Source: UBA1479 sp040218445 (lineage in GTDB: Bacteria; Pseudomonadota; Alphaproteobacteria; Rhodospirillales; Casp-alpha2). From it: a DNA stretch of 64,000 bases. Where the stretch lies: the NCBI GenBank assembly GCA_040218445.1, contig JAVJRK010000016.1:1-64000 (forward strand), read 5' to 3'. The position numbers and the translations under genes were made by a program. How positions within the stretch are numbered: position 1 is the first letter of the stretch; each line of letters begins with the position of its first letter. Below the pieces are notes generated by a model, which was not told where the DNA came from, made no database searches, and saw nothing but the letters and a program-made list of their open reading frames with translations. Positions 47,302-57,626 of the stretch are shown here, piece by piece.

Positions 47302-48231
47302 TTATCCGTCCGCGGTTATCTGTTCTACCAATTCCCCCAGAATCCTTTCGGCATCTTCGTTTTCGACCTGGCACGTACCCGCGTTGAGGTGTCCGCCGCC
47401 GCCGTATTTCAGCATCAATTCACCAACGTTGGTGTTCGACGTGCGGTTCAGAATGGATTTTCCGGTGGCGAACACGGTGTTCATCTTCTGCATGCCCCAC
47501 ATGACGTGGATCGACATGTTGGTGTCCGGATACAGCGCATAGATCATGAACCGGTTGCCGGCGAAAATCGTTTCTTCCTCGCGCAGATCCAGTACCACCA
47601 GATTGCCGTGAACGGTCGAACAGCGTTTGATCTGATCGATCTGCTTTTCACGGTGTTCGTTATAAAGCTCGACCCGTTCCTTGACGTCGGCAAGGTCCAG
47701 AATTTGTTCGATGGAATGATCCCGACAATAATCAATGAGATCCATCATCAATTGGTAGTTGGATACCCGAAACTCGCGAAAGCGGCCCAGACCCGTGCGC
47801 GCATCCATCAGGAAGTTCATCAGGTCCCAGCCTTGAGGATCAAGAACTTCGTCCTTGTTGAATTGCGCGGAATCGCCCTTGTCGACGGCTTCCATCATTT
47901 CGTCGGAAATCTTGGGGAATGCAGCCTTGCCGCCATAATGATCATAGACGACGCGGGCCGCCGACGGTGCTTCCGGATCGATGATATGGTTTTCCGGCTT
48001 ATCGTCCATGCGCAGCGTTTCGCTGAGGTGATGGTCGAATGCCAAATGAATACCCGGGACATAGGGAAGGTTCGTTGAAATGTCGCGATCGGACACCAGG
48101 ATCGTTCCGTCTTGCATGTCCTTCGGGTGCACGAACTTGATATCGTCAATCATATCAAGTTCCTTCAAAAGGACGGCGCAGACCAATCCATCAAAGTCGC
48201 TGCGGGTAATCAGGCGGTATTTGTCACTCAT
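47302..48231 (-). CDS. DHH-family phosphoesterase
   Basis: 309 residues with RSDFDGLVCAVLL, SDRD, the DHH motif in AFDHHLSET and the DHHA1 GGGGHLNAGTC. This family hydrolyses phosphodiester or phosphoanhydride substrates (nanoRNA, c-di-AMP/pApA, polyphosphate); the alphaproteobacterial version's substrate is not determined. Precedes the CtpA gene, with the TAATG overlap possible. Confidence 0.88.
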   Translation of the reverse strand: MSDKYRLITRSDFDGLVCAVLLKELDMIDDIKFVHPKDMQDGTILVSDRDISTNLPYVPGIHLAFDHHLSETLRMDDKPENHIIDPEAPSAARVVYDHYGGKAAFPKISDEMMEAVDKGDSAQFNKDEVLDPQGWDLMNFLMDARTGLGRFREFRVSNYQLMMDLIDYCRDHSIEQILDLADVKERVELYNEHREKQIDQIKRCSTVHGNLVVLDLREEETIFAGNRFMIYALYPDTNMSIHVMWGMQKMNTVFATGKSILNRTSNTNVGELMLKYGGGGHLNAGTCQVENEDAERILGELVEQITADG

Positions 48232-48335
48232 AACCTAGTCTTCCCCCGTTTCTGGGTCAGTTTCGATCCCGTATTAATTTGGGCTGATGTCTGGGCCGCA
48301 GTTTGCCGGGAATCGGCCCGTTAGGGAACCCAAAT

Positions 48336-49397
48336 CTATCTTCTGCGTGCTTGGTGAAGGCACCAAAGAGTCGCCGTCAAAAGAACCACCGCACCGGCCT
48401 GGTGCAAGGCCCCCAGCGCAACCGGTACGGCCATCAGCAAGGTTGCGATACCCAACCCTGCCTGAACCGCCACGGCCAGGGCCATCAAACCCGCGGCTTG
48501 CTTAAGGCCCGCCGGTGCCGTCGACCGAACAGCCCATGCCCAGAACAGCAAAACCAGACAGGCGGTCGTCATCGCCAGAACCCGGTGATTGAATTGAACG
48601 GTGCCCCGATCTTCGAAGAAATTAAGGAAAACAGGCCGAAGTTCAAACGCATCCGCCGGGAAAACATGCCCGTCCATCAATGGAAATGTGTTGTACAGCA
48701 ACCCCGCATCCAGCCCCGCCACCAATGCACCTGAAAACACGGTCACACAGATGACCGCCAAAAGGACCGTAACCAGGGTCGAGATCCCAGCCTGTGCCGG
48801 GGGAACAACGGCGGCGCGCGGTTGCAAAATCCCAAGAGCCACCCATAATCCGAACAGATAGATAATCAGCGCCATGGAAAGATGTGCCGCCAATCGGTAC
48901 TGACTGACCGACGGCTCGTCGATCAGCCCGCTTTTCACCATGTACCAGCCGAGCACGCCCTGCAGACCGCCAAGTACGAATAAAATCAGGCATTTGTCCC
49001 TGAGCGCCCCTTTGATCCTGCCCGTGCAAAGAAACCAGACAAAGGGAACAAGGAACACAATGCCGATCACCCGCCCGAACAGGCGGTGCAGGTATTCCAA
49101 CCAGAAGATTTCCTTGAATCCGTCCAGCCCCATGCCCGCATTGATGTGGTGGTATTCAGGACTTTGCCGATAGGCATCGAAGGCCCTGTGCCATTCGGCC
49201 TCACCGATCGGCGGCAGCCATCCCGTAACCGGTCGCCAATCAACCATGGACAGCCCCGATTCCGTCAGGCGCGTAACGCCGCCCAGCACGATCATGGCAA
49301 ACACCATGGCGCAAATCACAAGAAGCCAAACAGCGACAGGATCAAAAGACCCCGGGCGGGCCGTTTCCGGCGGTTGGGTGTTCAGGGCAGTGTTCAC
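48336..49397 (-). CDS. ctaA: Heme A synthase CtaA/Cox15
   Basis: 353 residues from GTG 49397; the frame extends to 49475 without a clear ribosome-binding site, so the start is uncertain. Eight membrane helices. Heme-ligand histidines in EYLHRLFGR, AAHLSMALI, FNHRVLAM and ALHQAGAVVLL. Oxidises heme O to heme A for cytochrome oxidase. Signature GGVTRLTESGLSMVDWRPVTG is that of alphaproteobacterial CtaA. Confidence 0.93.
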   Translation of the reverse strand: MNTALNTQPPETARPGSFDPVAVWLLVICAMVFAMIVLGGVTRLTESGLSMVDWRPVTGWLPPIGEAEWHRAFDAYRQSPEYHHINAGMGLDGFKEIFWLEYLHRLFGRVIGIVFLVPFVWFLCTGRIKGALRDKCLILFVLGGLQGVLGWYMVKSGLIDEPSVSQYRLAAHLSMALIIYLFGLWVALGILQPRAAVVPPAQAGISTLVTVLLAVICVTVFSGALVAGLDAGLLYNTFPLMDGHVFPADAFELRPVFLNFFEDRGTVQFNHRVLAMTTACLVLLFWAWAVRSTAPAGLKQAAGLMALAVAVQAGLGIATLLMAVPVALGALHQAGAVVLLTATLWCLHQARRR

Positions 49398-49549
49398 TGT
49401 CAGAAATCCACATCGTTGGTTGTTTTCGCCGCAAACAATGGCCGGCGGCATTGATTTACAGACTGTTTTGCACAATGTTGGGGAAACTCAACACCCCCGC
49501 GCGGGCAAGTCCACGCGTCTTAATACAAACCCAGGACGAAGCCAACCGC

Positions 49550-50350
49550 ATGACCGGAAATACCCGCCCTGCCGTCACACCCGTTGCCATTGTCGGCGCC
49601 GGTCCCGGTGACCCTGACCTTCTGACGGTCAAAGGTCTTCGGCGGATCATGGGGGCCGATGTCGTCGTCTACGACAAGCTGGTGTCCGACCAAATCCTTG
49701 ACCTTATCCCAGCCGGCGCCAGCCGCATTTTCGCCGGAAAGCAGGCCCGCAACCACCACATGCCGCAGGAAGACATCAACGCGCTGCTGATCAAGCTGGC
49801 GCAGTCCGGGCGCCGGGTTGTGCGGCTGAAGGGCGGTGATCCCTTCGTATTCGGCCGCGGCGGCGAAGAAGCCCTGCATTTGGCCCGCGCAAACATTCCG
49901 TTCGAAATCGTGCCCGGGATCACCTCGTCGGCCGGCTGTGCCGCTTATGCGGGCATACCGCTGACCCACAGGGGCCTGGCCCATAGCGTGCGCTTCATCA
50001 CCGGGCATCTGGCGACCGAAGGCTCTCTCGACCTGGATTGGGACGGATTGGCGGATGCGGAAACGACACTGGTCATCTACATGGGGCTGACCAATCTGGA
50101 AACGATTTGCCGCCGGCTGATCGAACACGGCCTGGCCCCCGACACCCCGACCGCCGCCATCAATCAGGGCACCCGCCCCGATCAGCGGACGGTTCAGGCC
50201 TCGCTAAGCGATCTGCCCGATGCCGTGATGGGCGCTGGCCTGACGGGTGCGACGTTGTTGGTAATCGGAAAGGTCGTCGGCCTGGCACCGGATCTGCAAT
50301 GGTTTACCCCCGACAGCTTGAACGACAGCGAAGCCGACAACGGCACCTGA
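49550..50350 (+). CDS. cobA: Uroporphyrinogen-III C-methyltransferase (SUMT)
   Basis: 266 residues. SAM-binding GAGPGDPDLLTVKGLR, VVYDKLVS, RLKGGDPFVFGRGGEEA and PGITSSAGCAAYAGIPLTHRG are diagnostic. Produces precorrin-2, precursor of siroheme (cofactor of assimilatory sulfite reductase) and of cobalamin. Its place near cysH-D-NC supports the siroheme role, though sulfite reductase is not in the window. Confidence 0.94.
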   Translation: MTGNTRPAVTPVAIVGAGPGDPDLLTVKGLRRIMGADVVVYDKLVSDQILDLIPAGASRIFAGKQARNHHMPQEDINALLIKLAQSGRRVVRLKGGDPFVFGRGGEEALHLARANIPFEIVPGITSSAGCAAYAGIPLTHRGLAHSVRFITGHLATEGSLDLDWDGLADAETTLVIYMGLTNLETICRRLIEHGLAPDTPTAAINQGTRPDQRTVQASLSDLPDAVMGAGLTGATLLVIGKVVGLAPDLQWFTPDSLNDSEADNGT

Positions 50351-50384
50351 GCCGCCGCCGATATTCCGCCCGTCAATTCTTCGC

Positions 50385-53300
50385 CTAGATATTACGGCCC
50401 AACGCCCGGGCCAGGATCATATAGACCTTGCCCACGTCCGACGACAGGAAGGTGGTGCGCAGGATATTGTCCGGATCACGCTTGCCCGCATCCTGCAAAA
50501 GACGTTCGAATTCGGAAACATAGCGGCCCGCGTAATCCCGGAATTCCGAATTTTCCCGATACATCTTCGCAATGGCGTCGAGTTTCGCTTTTTCCCGGAA
50601 GCCCAGCATCTTGCGTACGAACACGCTCTTGTCGCCCTGGTTGAAACGCCGCCATTCTTCTTCGCTGATCGGCACTTCGAGCGACCGGTTTAGGTCGACA
50701 GCCACGGATTGCAGGCGTTCCGTCACGAAGCTCATCTGCTGCAGGAAGTCCGAAACCTGAACGTCGACCTTGCGCTTGTTGAGGGTATCCAGGATCGATC
50801 GCGCTTCGTCCGCCGCGAAATGCAACTGCCGCGATTGCGCTTCCAGGTTGGTGCTGGTTTCCTGGGCCCTGCGGCCGAATTCCCCAAGCGACCGGTTGAT
50901 GTTTTCCGCCTGGTTGCGCAACGCGGAATCCCACAAACCAACCTTGGAGATCGCTTCGTCCGATGCCTTGCCCAGTTGCCGTCCCCGTTCACTAATCGAT
51001 TGGCCGAGTGCGGAAATACTCTGTTCCGCCTGCCGATAGTTGGAAGACAGATGATCCATCTGACGCCGCAGGGTTTCGGCAGCCCCATCCATCTTGGACA
51101 GAACCTTGTCGGCCAAGCCGCCCGCTTCGTCCGTATGCGCACGCAGGCTTTCGGACAGGCGATTGATCTTTTCGCTGCTTTCGCGCCACAGGCCGTCCGC
51201 TTCGACCGAGGTGCGGGCCACGGCCTCACCCGCCTGATCCAGGCGCTGGACAGCACGTTCCGACACACGGTCAAGCTGTTCCGCCCGGGTATCAAGCGAA
51301 TGCGAGGCCTCATCAACCCGCGAGGTCAGGTCGCGCGACACGTTTTCCAACTCGTCCAGGCGCGAACGGAATTCGCGGCCCAGGTCGCGCAGCCCCGTAA
51401 GCGTACTGTCGGACATGCCTTCCAATTCCACCGTCCGCTGGCGCAACATGGAACCGATGGCCTCGACCTGACCGGACGCCCGTTCAACCACACCGGTCAA
51501 TTGCTGCGACGACGAATGGAGCGAATCCGAAATCAACGTCACCATGTTCGACGATTTGTCGACGGTCTGGGCGATCTCGTTGGCCCGGTTATTCAACCCT
51601 TCGCCGACACGCGACAGACGGGCGGCCGCATCGTTGGCCAAACGCGTGACATTGACGGCCTGCTCCTGCAGCCGTTCGGAAAATGAATGCAGGTCCATGC
51701 CCGCCGTTTCCGACGCCTTGGTCACATCTGTTGCCGTGGTGCGCATGATGGTCGATAGGCTGGTCAACCGTTCGCGCGCATCGGTCACGGCCTGTTCCAG
51801 CTCGCCTCGGTACTGCGTCAGACCGTTGCGGATGCCCGCCAACCGCGCCGTGGTGCGGTCGGAATCGGAAACCGCTTCATGGACGACTTCCTTGACCACA
51901 TCGCCGATCGTACCCAAACGCGAAACCGCGTGGTCAACCACTTCCTCGACCTTGTCCCGGCCGTCGGACAGCGCGTTCGATGCGTCTTTTACGCGACCCG
52001 AAGCACGCTCGGTAGCATCGTCCAGTTCGCCCGCCGCATCCTTAAGGAAACGCCGCGCGATGGCGATGCGTTCGTCGGTCAGGGTGCTGACGCGCTCCAA
52101 CTCTACCGTACGCAATTCCATGGCATCCCGCAGGGCATTGACCTTGTGGCTTGCCGCATCCGTGGTTTCGGACACGGTTTCGCCCTGACGGAACAGAATT
52201 TCCGTGACCATCGACAACAGGTTCGCCGCCTGATCGGAAACTTCGCGGATTGCCCTGGACTGCCCATCAAGCGCCGTGCCTGCCTTGGTCATTTCACCAA
52301 CGGCTTCGGCGCCGGAAACCTGCAGCCCCGTGGTGCCGCGCTTGACCGCGTCAAGCGTGGCGCCGATCGCCGCCGTAGTTTGGCTGGATGCCGCCACCAC
52401 CTGATCCAACCGGTCGCGCATGAGCACATCCAATTCCCGCAGCTTGCCTTCTGAATCGGTGATTGCCGAAACAACCTGATCGCCCGCCCCTTCCACGGCG
52501 CCGCCGGCATTTCCGATCTGTTCAACCGACCGTTGGGAAATTTCGCGAAGCCTGTCGGAATGGAACCGCAACAGCGCCGAAACCTTTTCCAGATTGGTCA
52601 CGGCCTGGCCCGACGCATCACCGATCATGTTCGATTGCGTGCTCATCTGGCCACCCAACTGGTCAAGCCGTTCAACCGCCTGGGAACTGGCTTCGGTCAG
52701 GCCGATCAAGGTCTCCTGCAATGTCTGCGCGACGGCCCCGGCACTCTGGGTCGAGGCCTGAACGCGGTCGGCACTATGCAGCAAGGCCCGCGTCACCGAG
52801 GCCACGTCGGCCGACCCCTTGTCCACCGTTCTGGACAGGCTTGTTTCCGTTTCACGCAGGCCTTCGATCAAGCTGTTCACCCGGCCGTCTGCGGCATCCG
52901 CCGCCGTCGTCATATCACCCTGACGGCGGCTAAGATCGGCACCAACCGCCGCCAGCCGGTTGGCGGCGGCATCCGCTGCCTGGGCCAATTCGTTGCGGCG
53001 GCCCGCGATTTCACGCCCGAATTCGGCCAGCCGCTCGACCGCCTGATCCGACGTGCCGCGCAATTCATCGGACCGCAAACGCAGTTCTCCGCCCACTTGT
53101 TCGGCGCGGGTGATCGTGCGGTCGGCGTTGTCGCCCAGTTCGTTGGTTGCACGCAAAAGATTATCCGCAGCCGCATCGGCCTGATCGGCAATCTGCTGTG
53201 CCTGACCATGCAGGTTGTCGACCTGACTCGACAAGCCGTCCCCGGATTTGGTCAAACGGTCGACGGCACGATCCACGGTTTCCGTGATGGCGGCGGCCTG

Positions 53301-54515
53301 ACGGTTCAAACGACCGCCCGCATCCGTGGCCTGAACCACGGCCTGCTCGGTCACGTTGGACAACGCATCCGCGTTCTCACGCAGCAGGGAACTGATTTGG
53401 GAAACACGATCCGATACCCGGTCACCCACGGCATCCAACACATCCGCCTGCCGTCCCAGACCAAGTTCCAGTTCGGTCGCGGCTTCCTTCGCCCGCTCGA
53501 CCCGATGGGTAAGGTCCTGTGTGGCCGTATCCAGGGCCCCCGCGGCCTCGACAACGGTGGAATTCGCTTTGCCCGCCGCATCCTGGATTTCCGTCGTCCG
53601 CCGTTCCAGCAGGCTGTCGGCCTGCACACCGCGCGCCAATGCTTCGCGGGAGACATTGTCCAGGCGTTCGGTCCGCCGGTCGAATGCCTCGACCGCTTTC
53701 AAGGTACGATCAGACGCCTCTTGCGCGACACCGTCCAGTTCTTCTGACCGGCGCTTCAGGGTCTGGATCATGTCTTCGGCCCGGGCCGAGGCACGGTCGG
53801 TCGTAACGGTCAGCCCGTGAGCCTGCTCGAACAGGCTTTCACCGGCTTCCCGGGCACGGCCGGCCGCCCGTTCCGAAGCCGATGACAAATCTTCGGTCTG
53901 GCGTTTCAAAGCATCCGCCACCGCATGGGCACGCAGATCTGCATCCTCGGACACCTGGGACAGATCGCGGGTCCGCTCGCGGATCAGATCGTCCAACGCC
54001 TGCCCACGGCGGGCGGCTTCGTCCGAAGCGGATAACAATTCCTTGGTCTGCGCGCGCAGGGACGCGGTGATTTCCTTCATTCGGCTGTCGGCCCGGTCCG
54101 AGGGATAAATCAGTTTTCGAAGGTGTGCCCGCAGAAGTTCGGTCTCGTTGCGAAGCTGGCGGCCACGCTCGAAGAAAGCGATCACCATCCACAGAAATGC
54201 GACGGGAGTGAAGGCTCCGGCCGCAAGCCCGCCCACTTCATGGGGCAGCAATTCGGGCAGGTTCTGCAGGCCCAGGGATTGTTCGATAAAATCCAAAACC
54301 ACCGCGAACCACAGAACGGTCAGCAAGCCGCCGCCCAGAAGATGAAGCTTCCACCGCAGGTAAAACGGCGACCGCCCATCATCCGGCGCCATCAGGTCGC
54401 TGACATCCGGCAAAACCGCCTGAGACCCAATCACCTCGTCGTCGGTTGCAACACGCCCGTTTTCCGGGGTTTTGCCCTGTTCCGGCTGACTTTTCCGCGA
54501 CACCTGCTTCGCCAT
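50385..54515 (-). CDS. Giant inner-membrane coiled-coil protein, TipN-like polarity factor candidate
   Basis: 1376 residues. N-terminal cytosolic tail, two membrane helices (about 56-78 and 95-113), then about 1100 residues of almost unbroken helical coil with recurring ~30-45-residue units (SDQAVERLAEFGREI, RASGQVEAIGSMLRQR). A non-repetitive C-terminal domain follows (FNQGDKSVFVRKMLGFREKA, YAGRYVSEFERLL, SSDVGKVYMILARALG). TipN of Caulobacter, a new-pole marker, shows the same layout of two N-terminal helices and a long coiled coil; the C-terminal match is from memory and needs checking. A strong GGAGGG site precedes the start. Confidence 0.8.
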   Translation of the reverse strand: MAKQVSRKSQPEQGKTPENGRVATDDEVIGSQAVLPDVSDLMAPDDGRSPFYLRWKLHLLGGGLLTVLWFAVVLDFIEQSLGLQNLPELLPHEVGGLAAGAFTPVAFLWMVIAFFERGRQLRNETELLRAHLRKLIYPSDRADSRMKEITASLRAQTKELLSASDEAARRGQALDDLIRERTRDLSQVSEDADLRAHAVADALKRQTEDLSSASERAAGRAREAGESLFEQAHGLTVTTDRASARAEDMIQTLKRRSEELDGVAQEASDRTLKAVEAFDRRTERLDNVSREALARGVQADSLLERRTTEIQDAAGKANSTVVEAAGALDTATQDLTHRVERAKEAATELELGLGRQADVLDAVGDRVSDRVSQISSLLRENADALSNVTEQAVVQATDAGGRLNRQAAAITETVDRAVDRLTKSGDGLSSQVDNLHGQAQQIADQADAAADNLLRATNELGDNADRTITRAEQVGGELRLRSDELRGTSDQAVERLAEFGREIAGRRNELAQAADAAANRLAAVGADLSRRQGDMTTAADAADGRVNSLIEGLRETETSLSRTVDKGSADVASVTRALLHSADRVQASTQSAGAVAQTLQETLIGLTEASSQAVERLDQLGGQMSTQSNMIGDASGQAVTNLEKVSALLRFHSDRLREISQRSVEQIGNAGGAVEGAGDQVVSAITDSEGKLRELDVLMRDRLDQVVAASSQTTAAIGATLDAVKRGTTGLQVSGAEAVGEMTKAGTALDGQSRAIREVSDQAANLLSMVTEILFRQGETVSETTDAASHKVNALRDAMELRTVELERVSTLTDERIAIARRFLKDAAGELDDATERASGRVKDASNALSDGRDKVEEVVDHAVSRLGTIGDVVKEVVHEAVSDSDRTTARLAGIRNGLTQYRGELEQAVTDARERLTSLSTIMRTTATDVTKASETAGMDLHSFSERLQEQAVNVTRLANDAAARLSRVGEGLNNRANEIAQTVDKSSNMVTLISDSLHSSSQQLTGVVERASGQVEAIGSMLRQRTVELEGMSDSTLTGLRDLGREFRSRLDELENVSRDLTSRVDEASHSLDTRAEQLDRVSERAVQRLDQAGEAVARTSVEADGLWRESSEKINRLSESLRAHTDEAGGLADKVLSKMDGAAETLRRQMDHLSSNYRQAEQSISALGQSISERGRQLGKASDEAISKVGLWDSALRNQAENINRSLGEFGRRAQETSTNLEAQSRQLHFAADEARSILDTLNKRKVDVQVSDFLQQMSFVTERLQSVAVDLNRSLEVPISEEEWRRFNQGDKSVFVRKMLGFREKAKLDAIAKMYRENSEFRDYAGRYVSEFERLLQDAGKRDPDNILRTTFLSSDVGKVYMILARALGRNI

Positions 54516-54692
54516 GATTTGCGCCCTCCTTCACGGGCAAAACGCGCATAGGCATGTTACACCCCCGCAATGCCGGGGCGAAACGCCTTTGAGTAAGCCG
54601 TCAAGGTAGCGGAATCGTGGTTAAGGCAGGGTTAAGGTAAATCTTAGAAAGGACGGTTAACCAATTGCCCTTGTTGGGAAAATAACGCGCAC

Positions 54693-55637
54693 CTATTGAA
54701 TCCCGATTTCGCTCAGATACTTGCGTACGCCGGGATGGATATGCCCCGGCGTCGGCGCCGCGATGACGGTATTTTCCGGCGTCGTCTCCCGCGCCTGCTT
54801 GAGCCGCGCGGACAGCGCGCCATGTCCCTGATGCAGCGCCTTGGCCAAGCGATAGGCGACGTCATCGGGCAGGTCGGCGCGGGCCAGCAGAAAGCTGAAC
54901 GAAGCAACGGAACTCACGGCTTCTTTCTGCCCTTCGTAGGAGCCGGCCGGCAGAGTGAAGGGTTTGAGAAACGGATGTTTGCCGTTGACCAAGGCAACGT
55001 CGGCATTGCTCAGCCCGACGAAGCGCCCGCCCCCCTTCATGACCTTGATGAACCCGGGCCAGCCGACCCCGCCGCCCCAAAATCCGTCGATCCGTCCATC
55101 CAGCAGCATGGGCGCTCCATCCCCGGCCTTGGCCAGGAAATGGGCCTGGAAGTCCTTATCCCTATCCAACCCCAGGGCCTCGGACACGTATTTCCCCAAA
55201 AGCGTCAGCCCCGACGACTTGGTTCCCCAGGCGACCGGTTTGCCGACCAGATCGCGGAACGAGGCAGCCGTGCTGTCGCTGCGCACGGCGAACATGCCGA
55301 AGGTGGAATAGATGGCCGTGATGATCTTAAGGTCCGAAGGCGCCCGGCCAACGCCGTTGAAGGCCTCATAGGCCGGCAGGCTGGCAACCAGGGCCGTATC
55401 CAGTTTTCCCGCTTCCAACAGGGGAATGTTCTCGCGGCTGCCCTTGGTTCCGACCGGCGTGACATTCAGGCTGGCATCGGTCTCGTTGATGACCTGGGCG
55501 GCACCGCCGCCGAACACTTCGAACCCACCACCCTTGGTCGCCGTGCCGAGCGATACCCTGGTCTTGTCGGCAAACGCCGCACCATGAAATCCCACCAACA
55601 ATGCAATCAGAAGGACAAAACGACCAAATACCTGCAT
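54693..55637 (-). CDS. TAXI-family TRAP transporter solute-binding protein
   Basis: 314 residues from ATG 55637 with GGAGGT site. Signal peptide 1-23 (VLLIALLVGFHGAAFA). TAXI pattern TRVSLGTATKGGGFEVFGGG, GSRENIPLLEAGKLDTALV, GKPVAWGTKSSGLTLL. Binds a small organic acid in the periplasm for uptake. No permease genes adjoin it, so its TRAP membrane partner must be elsewhere. Confidence 0.9.
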   Translation of the reverse strand: MQVFGRFVLLIALLVGFHGAAFADKTRVSLGTATKGGGFEVFGGGAAQVINETDASLNVTPVGTKGSRENIPLLEAGKLDTALVASLPAYEAFNGVGRAPSDLKIITAIYSTFGMFAVRSDSTAASFRDLVGKPVAWGTKSSGLTLLGKYVSEALGLDRDKDFQAHFLAKAGDGAPMLLDGRIDGFWGGGVGWPGFIKVMKGGGRFVGLSNADVALVNGKHPFLKPFTLPAGSYEGQKEAVSSVASFSFLLARADLPDDVAYRLAKALHQGHGALSARLKQARETTPENTVIAAPTPGHIHPGVRKYLSEIGIQ

Positions 55638-55747
55638 GACAGACCTCCGCTGACAAGGTTGAGGGCAAATTGTCAGCACCCTTTCGGGTTGCAGGCAAGC
55701 GACAATTGCGTGAACGGCCCCGTTCGTGATCGACCTTGGCGGTTCGA

Positions 55748-56524
55748 TCAAACCATGTGCTGGCCGCCGGTAACCCAGATCTCGGTTCCGGTGACATAGC
55801 GCGCATCGTCTGAGCACAGATAATGGATCGCACCCGCGACATCGTCAGGCGAGCCCATCTTGTCGAGCGGAATACGCGGGATCAGGGCCTCGTATTCCGG
55901 CTGAATCATATCCGTTTCGATCTCGCCGGGGGCGACTGCGTTGACACGCACACCCAAGGCCGCGAATTCGTTGGCCATTTCACGGGTCAAGGCCGACAGG
56001 GCCGCCTTGGAAATGGAATAGGCCGAACCGGCGAAAGGATGGATCATATGTCCGGCGATGGACGTCACGTTGACGATCGCACCGTCGCCCTTGTGCAGGG
56101 CAGAGGCAAAGCCCCGGGACAGACGCAACGGCGCCAGGAAGTTCAGATCGAACACATCCTGCCACGCGCTAAGATCACCGTTCAGACAACCCAGACGCTC
56201 CTTGAACGGTGTTTTGGGAGACATACCGGCGTTATTGACCAAAGCCTCTAGTCGCCCTTCGGGCAAGGCTGCGTTGGCCTTTTCGATGAAATTTTCGACG
56301 CTGGCGGGATCCGCCAAATCGGTCGGAATGTGGCAGGTCCATTGCGGATCGCGCTTGCATTCCTCGGGCGTGTCTTCCCGCGAACAGGTGATGATGTGCC
56401 AGCCACGTGACAGAAAGAACCGCGCCGTGGCATGCCCGATACCGCGGCTGGCGCCGGTGATGACCACCGTGCGCAGGCGATTTTCCGCCGCCGTTCCCGG
56501 CTGTGTGTCTCCGCTCCCGCTCAT
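55748..56524 (-). CDS. Short-chain dehydrogenase/reductase
   Basis: 258 residues. NAD(P)-binding TGASRGIGHATARFFL, NNAGMSPKTPFKE, catalytic Ser in TSIAGHM, YSISKAAL and NAVAPGEIETDM. Resembles SDRs of the 3-oxoacyl-ACP/glucose-dehydrogenase type. Substrate unknown. Start at 56524 leaves 68 bases to the divergent SRAP gene. Confidence 0.88.
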   Translation of the reverse strand: MSGSGDTQPGTAAENRLRTVVITGASRGIGHATARFFLSRGWHIITCSREDTPEECKRDPQWTCHIPTDLADPASVENFIEKANAALPEGRLEALVNNAGMSPKTPFKERLGCLNGDLSAWQDVFDLNFLAPLRLSRGFASALHKGDGAIVNVTSIAGHMIHPFAGSAYSISKAALSALTREMANEFAALGVRVNAVAPGEIETDMIQPEYEALIPRIPLDKMGSPDDVAGAIHYLCSDDARYVTGTEIWVTGGQHMV

Positions 56525-56592
56525 GGCACCGGAAGGTACGGCAATCCAACCCGCTATTCCAGCGCCCGTTTGTCCTCGCCTATACTGCAGCC

Positions 56593-57171
56593 ATGTGCGC
56601 ACGTTACGAAATGTCGGCCCGCCCCCAGACGATCATGAAACGGTTTGATCTGGACGAGCCGCCGCCCGCACCCAATTCCGAAGACCAGCGCCCGACTGAC
56701 CAAGCCTTGATCATCGATGGCGATGGCGCGCGCCTCATGCGTTGGGGCCTCAGCGTTTCCTGGGACAGAAAACCCCTGATCAACGCGCGGGCGGAAACCT
56801 TGGTGGACAAGGCCACCTTTCGCCCGCTTTTGAACCAGCGCTGCCTGGTGCCCATGACCGCTTATCTGGAATGGCGCAGGGCAGAAGACGGCAGCAAACG
56901 TAAGAACCGGATCGCACCGGCCACGCCAGGGCCCGCCGTTTTCGCGGGGCTGACGGATGGCGTTGCCTTCACCATCGTGACCTGCCCCCCGGCCCCCGCG
57001 ATCGAACACATCCACAACCGCATGCCGGTCATCCTGACATCGGAAGGGGCCCAAGCCTGGATCGATCCGGATATCCCCTTCAGGGAAGTCAGCGCGTCGC
57101 TTCGCCCCTTCGAAGATGCCTTGATGTACGAGGAACAGGTGCCCGAACGGGTTCAGGGCGAACTGTTCTAG
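56593..57171 (+). CDS. yedK: SRAP (YedK/HMCES) DNA-repair protein
   Basis: 192 residues. Begins MCARYEM, giving the essential Cys2 after Met removal, which forms a covalent crosslink to abasic sites in single-stranded DNA. Conserved INARAET, YLEWR and IHNRMPVIL supply the other active-site residues. Protects abasic DNA. The stop overlaps that of the convergent hypothetical by four bases. Confidence 0.93.
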   Translation: MCARYEMSARPQTIMKRFDLDEPPPAPNSEDQRPTDQALIIDGDGARLMRWGLSVSWDRKPLINARAETLVDKATFRPLLNQRCLVPMTAYLEWRRAEDGSKRKNRIAPATPGPAVFAGLTDGVAFTIVTCPPAPAIEHIHNRMPVILTSEGAQAWIDPDIPFREVSASLRPFEDALMYEEQVPERVQGELF

Positions 57172-57626
57172 ACGTCTTCCTCTTCATCCTCGTCATCGGC
57201 ATAGGGGAAATTCGTCGCCCCACCGCTTTCATCAAAGGTCATACGGTGGACGACACGCTCTCCGCTTTCGATCTCTCCCTGTTCGTAGTGAAGCAACGTG
57301 GCCTCGACCACCTCGGCGACGAAATCACCGGTGATCGGGGCAAGCAGCGTCTTATCCGTCAGAAAAGCCGGATCATAAATAACGCGGGAAAGCCGGCGGT
57401 GGTTGACCTCGACAAACCGGAAAAGACGATTGATGAACTCTTTTTTCGTCAGGTACGTCGGCATGAAGCGCACCGTATCCGCCAAGACCAGATAGACCAG
57501 ATTGGGCATGCGCTCGGTGCGCGGATCGGCACCGAGCTTTTCCGCGATGTCGGCGAAGTAGATCGCCTGTTCTTCTTCCAGCCCGCCAAGGGCGGCGTTC
57601 AGAATGCGGCGGTGGACCTGGGACAT
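57168..57626 (-). CDS. Uncharacterised acidic protein
   Basis: 152 residues from ATG 57626, no signal or membrane segment. Helical N-terminus (LGGLEEEQAIYFADIAEKLG), a middle stretch FINRLFRFVEVNHRRLSRVI and a C-terminal acidic tail DDEDEEEDV. I do not recognise the family. It is convergent with the SRAP gene; no obvious promoter or partner is visible. Confidence 0.7.
   Translation of the reverse strand: MSQVHRRILNAALGGLEEEQAIYFADIAEKLGADPRTERMPNLVYLVLADTVRFMPTYLTKKEFINRLFRFVEVNHRRLSRVIYDPAFLTDKTLLAPITGDFVAEVVEATLLHYEQGEIESGERVVHRMTFDESGGATNFPYADDEDEEEDV

Noticed and set aside
52533..53747. Forward open frames opposite the TipN-like gene (also 50709-51686)
   Set aside because: Antisense shadows of a repetitive helical gene in GC-rich DNA, with no family features.
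56525..56592. LexA box before the SRAP gene
   Set aside because: No GTTC-N7-GTTC or other SOS operator is visible in the gap, so SOS control is not supported.
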